A stretch of DNA of 7,046 nt from Nitrospiraceae bacterium (GTDB lineage: Bacteria > Nitrospirota > Thermodesulfovibrionia > Thermodesulfovibrionales > Dissulfurispiraceae). The DNA lies in contig PMYY01000063.1 of assembly GCA_003170655.1 (NCBI GenBank), positions 268 through 7,313 of the forward strand, written 5' to 3'. Under the pieces are notes generated by a model. It was given only the letters and a program-made list of their open reading frames with translations, made no database searches and was not told the origin of the DNA. Positions 1-6,171 of this stretch are shown piece after piece. A program made the translations under genes and the position numbers. Position 1 is the stretch's first letter. The number at the start of each line of letters is the position of its first letter.

Positions 1-50
1 CAGCAGCAAAGGCTTTAAAACTAAAATAGAGTAATTGGGAAAAGTTTCTC

Positions 51-88
51 AGGGGTGAAGGCAAAGACTCGCCTCACCCCTCTTTTTT
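51..88 (+). terminator. Rho-independent terminator of an upstream gene
   Basis: The arm AGGGGTGA-A-GGC (51-62) pairs with GCCTCACCCCT (71-81), leaving one bulged A and an eight-base loop at 63-70. It is followed by C and a run of six T (83-88). This is the classic strong GC-rich stem plus U-tract on the + strand, so it ends a transcript entering from the left. Bases 1-50 could hold the last codons of that gene: one reading frame stops at 27-29 and another at 32-34. Too little is visible to choose a frame or name the product. The terminator separates that gene from the operon starting at 220. Confidence 0.88.
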
Positions 89-219
89 CGAATACGTTAG
101 TGGAAATATGCTGCCTTATTGGCTATGAACATTATGGACTGACAAAGTTTACGTGATAAGGCCAATATTGCTCACATGTATACGGCTCCATCTGCTACAA
201 TGAGAGCAGGAGTAGTTCT
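89..219 (+). promoter_or_regulatory. Leader/promoter region of the five-gene operon (no clear core promoter)
   Basis: This is the only non-coding stretch between the upstream terminator and the first gene, so the operon promoter must lie here unless read-through occurs. No convincing -35/-10 pair is visible. CTGACA at 139-144 followed by CAATAT at 163-168 (18-base spacer) is the best-spaced pair but has a poor -10. A 7-base inverted repeat, TATTGGC (117-123) and GCCAATA (161-167), flanks that -35-like element, and the 8-base palindrome CAATATTG lies at 163-170. Either could be an operator, but both are short enough to be chance. The ribosome binding site AGGAG (208-212) lies seven bases before the first ATG. 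Confidence 0.4.
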
Positions 220-1146
220 ATGAAGATCACTCTCTCACTGGCTCTTGTTATATTTCTTATGGCTCTCTCAGGCTGCACGAATGAGCCTGTCATTCCTGTC
301 GACCTTACTAAACGAGGTGAATTTGTTATTGGCCGTGAACCCGGTGTCATAACTTACGCCTATCTTCCACAATACTCTCACAGCATTTCGTACCAGCGTC
401 ATCACCTTATGATCGAATATCTACGCAAGGAAACAGGTTTGAATATTGAACAGGTTTTTCCCGCGACATTTGACGAGCAAATCAAGATGGTCAAGCAGGG
501 CAGGATCGATATTTCGTTTACCAATCCAATGGTCTATGCCCTCCTTGCTAAAAGATATGATTCCCACGCATTTGCGCGCGCCATCGAGCCTGACGGGAAA
601 GCAGAGTTCAGGGGCTTGATTTTTACCCGCTCCGATAACGCCGCCATTCGCACTCTGCAGGACTGCCGAGGGAAACGATGGTATGCGGTCGATCCTGCAT
701 CTGCGGGTGGGTATCTGTTTGGGTTGGGATACTTTCATGAACATGGTATAGAAAAATCTGATTTTGCTGAGATAGCATTCGCTCCGGGACCCGGAGGGAA
801 ATCGGAAAAAGTGGTGTTAGCAGTCCACGCCGGAAAATATGATTTCGGTACGGTCCGTGAAGGAACCCTCGCTGTTGTTGCGGATAAAATCGATATCAGC
901 GAGATTCGTGTAATAGCCAGGACACGCCGTTATCCGGGATGGGTATATTCAGCTCGGAAGGGTCTTGAGGCAGACACCTTTACACGTATCCGGAATGCCA
1001 TGCTCAGACTTGATCGCACTAATCTGGAGCATCGGCGTATTCTTGATGCGGCCAATATTAGTGGTATCCTGCCGTCACATGACCAGGACTTTGCATCATT
1101 GCGAACTCTCATTTCAGATGTAGGCTTACCGTCGGGGTCGTACTAG
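220..1146 (+). CDS. PhnD-like phosphate/phosphonate-type periplasmic binding lipoprotein, probable sensory partner
   Basis: This 308-residue protein has the size of the PhnD-type (type 2 periplasmic binding protein) family. Residues 1-19 form a lipoprotein signal peptide: Lys at position 2, a hydrophobic core, then the lipobox LSGC at 16-19, so Cys19 is the lipidated residue. Thr at +2 argues against inner-membrane retention by the Asp rule. Family signatures are the early YLPQYS and EYLRKETG segments (about 48-73), the DISFTNPMVYALL stretch (97-109), and RGLIFTRSD followed by LQDCRGKRWYAVDPASAGGY (131-165), which is the PhnD 'DLkGk...dp.S.sG' block. The mature protein has a single cysteine, Cys149. 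The ATG at 220 is supported by AGGAG seven bases upstream. No ABC permease or ATPase gene adjoins it. Instead a sensor kinase starts three bases after its stop, as in arsenite-sensing AioX-AioS or the PhnD-like sensor part of TtrS. I infer a signal-input role. The ligand cannot be read from sequence. Confidence 0.85.
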   Translation: MKITLSLALVIFLMALSGCTNEPVIPVDLTKRGEFVIGREPGVITYAYLPQYSHSISYQRHHLMIEYLRKETGLNIEQVFPATFDEQIKMVKQGRIDISFTNPMVYALLAKRYDSHAFARAIEPDGKAEFRGLIFTRSDNAAIRTLQDCRGKRWYAVDPASAGGYLFGLGYFHEHGIEKSDFAEIAFAPGPGGKSEKVVLAVHAGKYDFGTVREGTLAVVADKIDISEIRVIARTRRYPGWVYSARKGLEADTFTRIRNAMLRLDRTNLEHRRILDAANISGILPSHDQDFASLRTLISDVGLPSGSY

Positions 1147-1149
1147 GTC

Positions 1150-3207
1150 ATGATTACTCCTTTGAAAGCACTGACGCATGCCAGGTTCGGTACGAAGATA
1201 GTGACAAGCATTGTCATGATCCTCATGCTGCTAGGCATCGGTCTGTCGATTACCATGCATCAGCTCGTTCTCAGCTCCTTGCTGTCGGAAAACCGCGTGC
1301 GTGGGGCCTCCATGGCGGTCAATCTTGCGGCACGCGCTGGCGAGCCCCTGCTTGCGGTCGATTATCTGCAGCTCAGAAACCTTATAGACGATGCCGTGAA
1401 ATCGGATGCAGACGCTGCATACGCCTTTGTCTTAGATCTGAAAGGAGTACCAGTAGTTTATACTTTTAGTGGAGGGTTCCCCCTTGATCTGAGGAAAGTC
1501 AACTCCGTCAGAGATCAGGATCGGGATAGCGTTGTCCGTCTTACCGATGGAACCCGCGAAATATATGACTTTGCGGCACCCATAATTATCGGAACGGATC
1601 GGATTGGAACCGTTAGAATCGGCCTTTCACTTGAGCGGGTCCATCAGTTTGTGCGACAAGTAACCTGGACTATTGTCATCTCGATCACCTTTGCTATCGC
1701 CTTGGCCGGGGTTATCAGCACCGGGCTTGCGCGCACGGTCACACGAAAGATCAGGATCTTGCACCATGCCGCCGAGGAGATTATTAAGGGGAATCTTGAT
1801 GTTAAAGCTTCACAATGGCGTGGAGCGAACTGTTGGGAAACGATGAAGTGCGACAAGACAGACTGCCCGGCATATGGAGATAACTCTCGCCGCTGCTGGT
1901 ATCTGGTCGGCACGCTCTGCCCTTCGTGCGGAACTGGCGAGTATAAGACGAAGATAGATAACTGCCGGGAATGTGCAGTATATCGGCGGAATGCGGGCGA
2001 CGAGGTGCAGCATCTCGCTGAGTTTTTTGATGTCATGGCACTTACGCTTAAAGAGAGGCTTGTAGAACTTCGCGCCACGGAGTTCAATCTTAGGCTGCAG
2101 CAGCAACTTGTGCAGACCATACTGGATGCAACACCCGATCTGGTTTCACTTAAAAACGTGCAACTCCGTTATCGAAGTGTGAACAGGTCATTCTGCTCCT
2201 TTGTAGGTAGAACACAGGAGGAAATCATCGGCAAGTCCGTTGCGGATATTTTTTCTCCGGCTCAGGCAAGTACGGCTGCAACCGAAGAGGAGCAGGTCAT
2301 GTTGACTGGCTTGCCGATCTCAGTGGAACGGTTGTTTATTTCTCAGAGTGGAGAACAGCGGCTGTTTCATGTTGTAAAAACCGCGGTAAGTGATGCTTCG
2401 GGATCAGTAATCGGTGTGCTTAGCACAGCACGTGATATTACTGAGATGCGCTCCCTGCACGAGCGGGTGGCCCATGCCCAACGTCTTGAATCGATCGGCC
2501 AGCTTGCTGCCGGTGTGGCGCATGAAATCAACACCCCGCTGGGCATCATTCTCGGGTATGTCCAGCTTTCGGCAGAAGATGTGCCGGAAGGCTCTGAAAT
2601 TCGTGAGCATCTTGCCTTGATTGAAAAATATGCACGAATTTGCAAAAAGATTGTTGCCGATCTGCTGAGCTTTTCCCGAAATACAGAAAGCATCCTTCAG
2701 CCTCTTGACATTAACGAACTTATCGGCCAGATTACTGATATCGTAGAGCATACGTTTGGACTTGACGGCATCACGATCATTCGTGAGTTTGCTTCCGGTC
2801 TTCCATCCGTTACTGGTGACCGGGAGAAGCTTGGGCAGGTGCTGATGAATCTTCTGGGGAACTCTCACGATGCGATAGGAAAAGATGGTCTCATCACTGT
2901 TGCCTCATACTTTGACGAGGAGGCAGGCGAGGTTGTCATAGAGGTGATTGATACTGGCGAGGGAATACCGCCCGAATATCGCGAGCGCATTTTTGAGCCG
3001 TTTTTTACGACGAAGGGCATAGGGAGCGGTACGGGGCTGGGTCTTTCGGTCACCTTCGGGATTGTGAAAGATCACGGGGGCAAAATTGATGTCATTAGCC
3101 CCTATTTTCCGCAGTATGCAGGTAACGGCTCCGGCGAGCATGGGGGAACGCTGTTCAGCATCAGGCTGCCAGTTAAGCAGACGCAACTATCGGTGAAGGA
3201 GGGATAA
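1150..3207 (+). CDS. Membrane sensor histidine kinase: Cache-like sensor, HAMP split by a two-CW cysteine-rich insert, PAS, HisKA, HATPase
   Basis: This 685-residue inner-membrane kinase is predicted to autophosphorylate and pass phosphate to the receiver encoded next. TM1 is about 17-38 and TM2 about 172-193. The extracytoplasmic part (39-171) looks like a Cache/PDC fold, with YAFVLDLKGVPVVYTF (91-106) and a later AAPI...GTVRIGLS block (142-160). HAMP helix 1 (about 194-219) and helix 2 (about 284-305) are separated by an insert with eight cysteines: C228, C234, C239, C249, C257, C260, C272, C275. CW pairs lie at 228-229 and 249-250. A PAS domain spans about 318-432. The HisKA motif GVAHEINTPL places the phospho-accepting His at 458, in the NtrB/ZraS-like subgroup. 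In the ATPase domain, the N-box holds N567 and N571, the G1 box is DTGEGI (601-606), the F-box is FEPFFTTK (615-622) and the G2 box is GSGTGLGL (625-632), so it looks fully active. The gap of three bases and the lack of a clear Shine-Dalgarno suggest coupling to the upstream gene. Confidence 0.95.
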   Translation: MITPLKALTHARFGTKIVTSIVMILMLLGIGLSITMHQLVLSSLLSENRVRGASMAVNLAARAGEPLLAVDYLQLRNLIDDAVKSDADAAYAFVLDLKGVPVVYTFSGGFPLDLRKVNSVRDQDRDSVVRLTDGTREIYDFAAPIIIGTDRIGTVRIGLSLERVHQFVRQVTWTIVISITFAIALAGVISTGLARTVTRKIRILHHAAEEIIKGNLDVKASQWRGANCWETMKCDKTDCPAYGDNSRRCWYLVGTLCPSCGTGEYKTKIDNCRECAVYRRNAGDEVQHLAEFFDVMALTLKERLVELRATEFNLRLQQQLVQTILDATPDLVSLKNVQLRYRSVNRSFCSFVGRTQEEIIGKSVADIFSPAQASTAATEEEQVMLTGLPISVERLFISQSGEQRLFHVVKTAVSDASGSVIGVLSTARDITEMRSLHERVAHAQRLESIGQLAAGVAHEINTPLGIILGYVQLSAEDVPEGSEIREHLALIEKYARICKKIVADLLSFSRNTESILQPLDINELIGQITDIVEHTFGLDGITIIREFASGLPSVTGDREKLGQVLMNLLGNSHDAIGKDGLITVASYFDEEAGEVVIEVIDTGEGIPPEYRERIFEPFFTTKGIGSGTGLGLSVTFGIVKDHGGKIDVISPYFPQYAGNGSGEHGGTLFSIRLPVKQTQLSVKEG
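3196..3202 (+). promoter_or_regulatory. Strong ribosome binding site for the receiver gene, inside the kinase 3' end
   Basis: AAGGAGG is a near-perfect Shine-Dalgarno sequence eight bases before the ATG at 3211. It overlaps the last codons (Lys-Glu-Gly) of the kinase. It is the best such site in the operon, so the receiver may be made in excess over the kinase, as is common for a diffusible response regulator. Confidence 0.8.
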
Positions 3208-3210
3208 CGC

Positions 3211-3570
3211 ATGGCAAATATTCTGGTGCTGGACGATGTGTATGATTCAGTGCAGATGGTGAAGAAGATACTTGAGCGCAAAGGGCACGTTGTGTTCGGG
3301 TGTACCGATGAAGATGAGGCCATTGCCTATGTGAGCACTAATCCGGTAGATCTCGCTATCCTGGACATCAAGCTCCGCAAACTAACCGGCGTGGAAGTTC
3401 TTGAAGAACTTCGTAGGCTTCGTCCGTCAGTTAAAGTTATTATGCTGACCGGCTACCCGACGCTCGAAACTGCGCGTGAAGCGGTCCGCCTCGGAGCGCT
3501 TGAGTACTGCGTCAAGCCGATAGAGAAGGTCGAACTCGAGCAGAAAGTTGAATCTGTTCTGGCCTTGTGA
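3211..3570 (+). CDS. Stand-alone CheY-like response regulator receiver
   Basis: This is a 119-residue single receiver domain with no DNA-binding or enzymatic output. The acidic pair is D8-D9, the phospho-acceptor is D52 (in LAILDIKL), the switch Thr is T80 (in IMLTGYP) and the conserved Lys is K102 (in CVKPIEK). All catalytic positions are therefore intact, and the protein fills the normal length of one receiver. It follows the kinase by three bases and is almost certainly its cognate partner. Without an output domain it must act by binding another protein. The PPDK-like protein encoded 19 bases downstream and the phosphatase after it are the obvious candidates, which is inference from gene order. 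Alternatively it could be an intermediate in a longer phosphorelay to an Hpt protein encoded elsewhere. The N-terminal MANILVLDD beginning and the strong upstream AAGGAGG support this start. Confidence 0.95.
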   Translation: MANILVLDDVYDSVQMVKKILERKGHVVFGCTDEDEAIAYVSTNPVDLAILDIKLRKLTGVEVLEELRRLRPSVKVIMLTGYPTLETAREAVRLGALEYCVKPIEKVELEQKVESVLAL

Positions 3571-3572
3571 AC

Positions 3573-3577
3573 GGAGG
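3573..3577 (+). promoter_or_regulatory. Ribosome binding site deciding the start of the PPDK-like gene
   Basis: GGAGG lies in the 19-base gap after the receiver stop and 12 bases before the ATG at 3590. The spacing is slightly long. The in-frame TTG at 3548, which would add 14 residues and overlap the receiver, has no comparable site upstream. The ATG at 3590 is therefore preferred. Confidence 0.65.
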
Positions 3578-3589
3578 CAGCCTGCAATC

Positions 3590-6157
3590 ATGACGTCGAT
3601 CCTGCGTAACCTGTTTCGGCACCTGACTTATCAGGCATTCTCTCCGGGTACGCTTCTCCGCGAAACGTATGAATCATTCAAGGCGATCCTTGCCCGGAAC
3701 AAGATTAATCTGGAGCTTATGGCGGAGCTCGAGACAATCTATCATGACTGCCTGAAGGTCGATCTCAGCCGTGTTCAGCAAGTATGCAACAGTTTGGGAA
3801 ATGAAGTGTCAGCTATGGTTGAGGAGCTGAATCGCATGTCTCCATTGGCGTACACCGAACTTCCGGCCTATTGCAAAAAAATCAACTTTTACGTGACGCT
3901 CGCTCTTGAGACGATGCAGTATGATATTAAACCTCCCTATGTTCTTGCCCTACGTGACATCCCGAGTGATGGAGAAGGGATTGCCGGAGGTAAGGCATGG
4001 CGCTTGTCCCTTATCAGTCGGGAACTCGGGCTACCGGTACCCGATGGGTTTGCGGCAACAGCAAGCGCGTGTCGTTATCTGATAGAGGCGAACGATCTTA
4101 AGCGGATCATAGATGATGAACTTTCTCGGCTTGATGTGCATGATACAAAACAGTTGCAATGGACTGCATCCAAGCTTGTAGAACTCATTTGGAGGGCTGA
4201 GGTTCCGAACCGCCTCTTCCTTGATGTTATGGAAGCGAGTCAGCGATTTACGGCAGTTCGGGGAAACATGCGCTTCGCTGTCAGAAGTAGTGCCATCGGC
4301 GAGGATGGTCCTCTCTCTTTTGCCGGACAGCATCAATCGATACTCAATGTAAGTGCGGAAGGATTGATAGCCGCATACAAACAAGTGATCGCTAGCAAAT
4401 ACTCGCCGAAGGCGCTTCATTACCGAATCAGTAATGGGTTGATCGATGTGGACATGCCGATGGCGGTTCTCTTTCTGCCGATGCTTGAGGCAGAATCCGC
4501 AGGGGTGATTTATACCGTCGATCCCACAGCTCCCTCGGAGCCAACTATTGCAATCCATGCTGTGCGCGGTCTCGGTGAGGCGCTGATGAGCGGCACAGTG
4601 AGTGCCGAACGATATGATATGACGCGTGATGATGTCCCGCAGTGCATGGCCATTGCAAGGGGAGGGCAGAGTACAAAAACAGTAGCGGGAGTCGGGAAGG
4701 AGTTGAAATTGGTTCCGCTTGAGGAGGCTGAGCACGAGATGCCCTGCCTTCACCTGGAAGATTGTGTACTGCTTGCGCAGTGGGCGTTGCGATTGGAGGC
4801 TTTTTTTAGCGTGCCACTGGATATCGAATGGTGTCGCGACACGACTCAAGGTCTGATGCTTCTTCAGGCAAGGCCGCTGCGCGTTGAGCAGCAGCAAGAG
4901 GGCGGCACCAGCCCTCAGCCTGCTGGGGTCAGGACACTGATTGAAAAAGGGGCGCGTGCAGCCGGGGGATGTGCGTCGGGGTATGTTTTTTTGCTGACAC
5001 CAGAACGTGTTATCGACGATGTGCCGCAGGGAGCAGTGCTCGTAGCAACTGCCGCCTCTCCTGATCTGTCGCGAATAACGCATCGACTGGCCGCAGCGGT
5101 TTTTGAATTCGGAAGCCCTGCCGGGCATTTTGCCTCTGTAGCACGTGAGTGCGGGTTGCCGACCATTGTGCAAGTGGGCGGTGCTATGGGTTGCTTGAGA
5201 GATGGGATGCCAGTAACGGTCGACGCGGAGTGTGTGAGGATCTACGAAGGAGTGTTACTTGATCTCAGTTATCGTCGACATTCCAGAGAGGATCTGTTTC
5301 TTCTCAGCCCTTTCCGGGTCAAGACGCGCAAGGCTCTTGACCTGATTTCTCCGTTGAATCTGACAGATCCGGAGTCGCCGAGCTTCGCACCCGAAGGATG
5401 CAGGACACTGCATGATATCATCCGTTTCTGTCACGAACGTGCCTTGCATGAAATGTTTTCGCTCGGAAGGCGCGGCGGCAGGGCGTCGAGAGGTGCCAGG
5501 CGCCTGCGCACAGATCTCCCGATTGTTCTGTACCTGCTGGATATTTCTGCTGGTGCACTCCAATGTCCGTCCGGCAGAGGCGGCGTGAGAATTGATGAAA
5601 TTGATCATGCGCAGCTCCATGCACTCTGGCGCGGGCTGAGCCACCCCGACATCTACTGGTCTCCCGAACTGCTGCACATCGACTGGGAAAAACTCGAACA
5701 AGTGACAAACGGCGCCATAATGAGTCTTGAATCACCCTTACTGGCCAGCTTTGCGATTCTCTCTCACGATTATCTCAACCTGAGTATCCGTTTTGGATAT
5801 CATTTTGCGGTGATCGATAGCCTCTGCTCCGAAACAGAGGAGGAAAGCTATGTACTGTTCAGTTTCAAGGGAGGCGGCTCGGCATATCACGGCATCATGT
5901 TGCGTGTGCGTTTTCTGATAGACGTGCTACGTCATAACGGATTCAAGGTTATTCAACGAGGTGATCTAGTAGAGGCCGAGCTTGCCCACTGCTCTGCGGA
6001 GACAGTCTTTGAAATGCTCACTATGCTTGGCGCACTTCTAGGCTGCACGCGTCTTCTCGACTATGTTTTAGATGACGAGCAATCTGTTGCACGTCTCGTG
6101 GCGCGATTTATCTCTGGTGACCGTAATTTTGCCCATCTGCGCAAGGGACGTGGTTAG
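3590..6157 (+). CDS. PEP synthase/PPDK-like phosphotransferase with ATP-grasp and swivelling His domains but a non-canonical C-terminal domain
   Basis: The protein has 855 residues from the ATG at 3590. Residues 1-120 are a mostly helical N-terminal region with no recognised motif. The PPDK_N ATP-grasp domain covers about 121-432. It shows IAGGKAWRLS (131-140), GLPVPDGFAATASAC (147-161), FAVRSSAIGEDG (229-240), LSFAGQHQSILNV (242-254), AGVIYTVDP (304-312), GLGEALMSG (327-335), DIEW (411-414) and LQARPL (425-430). The mobile phospho-His domain covers about 455-555. Its catalytic His is H513, in GSPAGHFASVARECGLPT (508-525), which replaces the usual TSHAAIVARE form; Ala511 stands where PPDK has its regulatory Thr. 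The PEP/pyruvate-binding TIM barrel expected next is absent. Residues about 560-855 instead form an unassigned region with CRTLHDIIRFCHERALHEMF (604-623), FGYHFAVIDSLCS (735-747) and FSFKGGGSAYHG (757-768). ATP-driven phosphorylation of H513 is likely, but the acceptor is unknown. Annotating this as an ordinary PEP synthase would be misleading. Rifampin phosphotransferase is a precedent for such enzymes using other acceptors. Confidence 0.85.
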   Translation: MTSILRNLFRHLTYQAFSPGTLLRETYESFKAILARNKINLELMAELETIYHDCLKVDLSRVQQVCNSLGNEVSAMVEELNRMSPLAYTELPAYCKKINFYVTLALETMQYDIKPPYVLALRDIPSDGEGIAGGKAWRLSLISRELGLPVPDGFAATASACRYLIEANDLKRIIDDELSRLDVHDTKQLQWTASKLVELIWRAEVPNRLFLDVMEASQRFTAVRGNMRFAVRSSAIGEDGPLSFAGQHQSILNVSAEGLIAAYKQVIASKYSPKALHYRISNGLIDVDMPMAVLFLPMLEAESAGVIYTVDPTAPSEPTIAIHAVRGLGEALMSGTVSAERYDMTRDDVPQCMAIARGGQSTKTVAGVGKELKLVPLEEAEHEMPCLHLEDCVLLAQWALRLEAFFSVPLDIEWCRDTTQGLMLLQARPLRVEQQQEGGTSPQPAGVRTLIEKGARAAGGCASGYVFLLTPERVIDDVPQGAVLVATAASPDLSRITHRLAAAVFEFGSPAGHFASVARECGLPTIVQVGGAMGCLRDGMPVTVDAECVRIYEGVLLDLSYRRHSREDLFLLSPFRVKTRKALDLISPLNLTDPESPSFAPEGCRTLHDIIRFCHERALHEMFSLGRRGGRASRGARRLRTDLPIVLYLLDISAGALQCPSGRGGVRIDEIDHAQLHALWRGLSHPDIYWSPELLHIDWEKLEQVTNGAIMSLESPLLASFAILSHDYLNLSIRFGYHFAVIDSLCSETEEESYVLFSFKGGGSAYHGIMLRVRFLIDVLRHNGFKVIQRGDLVEAELAHCSAETVFEMLTMLGALLGCTRLLDYVLDDEQSVARLVARFISGDRNFAHLRKGRG

Positions 6158-6160
6158 GGA
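6156..6160 (+). promoter_or_regulatory. Ribosome binding site for the phosphatase gene
   Basis: AGGGA overlaps the stop codon of the PPDK-like gene and sits 11 bases before the ATG at 6172. An earlier ATG at 6161 directly abuts this site and stops after three codons, so it is unlikely to be the functional start. The arrangement suggests translational coupling. Confidence 0.5.
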
Positions 6161-6171
6161 ATGTACTGGTA

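Noticed and set aside
160..171. A possible sigma-54 promoter, suggested by GG...GC with TTGC
   Set aside because: The GG and GC are separated by eight bases rather than the required ten, and the TGGCAC half is missing.
193..201. An extended -10 promoter motif TGCTACAAT just before the first gene
   Set aside because: There is no -35 element at the right distance. Transcription would begin about at the AGGAG ribosome binding site (208-212), leaving almost no leader, so I do not call it the operon promoter.
1644..2120. Overlapping minus-strand open frames opposite the kinase HAMP, cysteine insert and PAS coding region
   Set aside because: The Cys- and Ser-rich translations are the reverse reading of the kinase codons. 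The + strand carries clear family motifs throughout.
2414..2620. A 68-codon + strand frame within the kinase gene
   Set aside because: It is an out-of-frame reading of the HisKA region with no recognisable motif. The kinase frame is intact with its catalytic His.
3548..3589. A TTG start 42 bases upstream of the chosen start of the PPDK-like gene
   Set aside because: It would overlap the receiver gene and has no Shine-Dalgarno sequence. ATG at 3590 has GGAGG upstream in the gap.
4031..5173. A 380-codon open frame on the minus strand inside the PPDK-like gene
   Set aside because: It lies wholly opposite conserved ATP-grasp and His-domain coding sequence. Its translation shows no recognisable domain and is rich in Arg, Cys and His, as expected of an antisense shadow. 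No neighbour runs in that direction.
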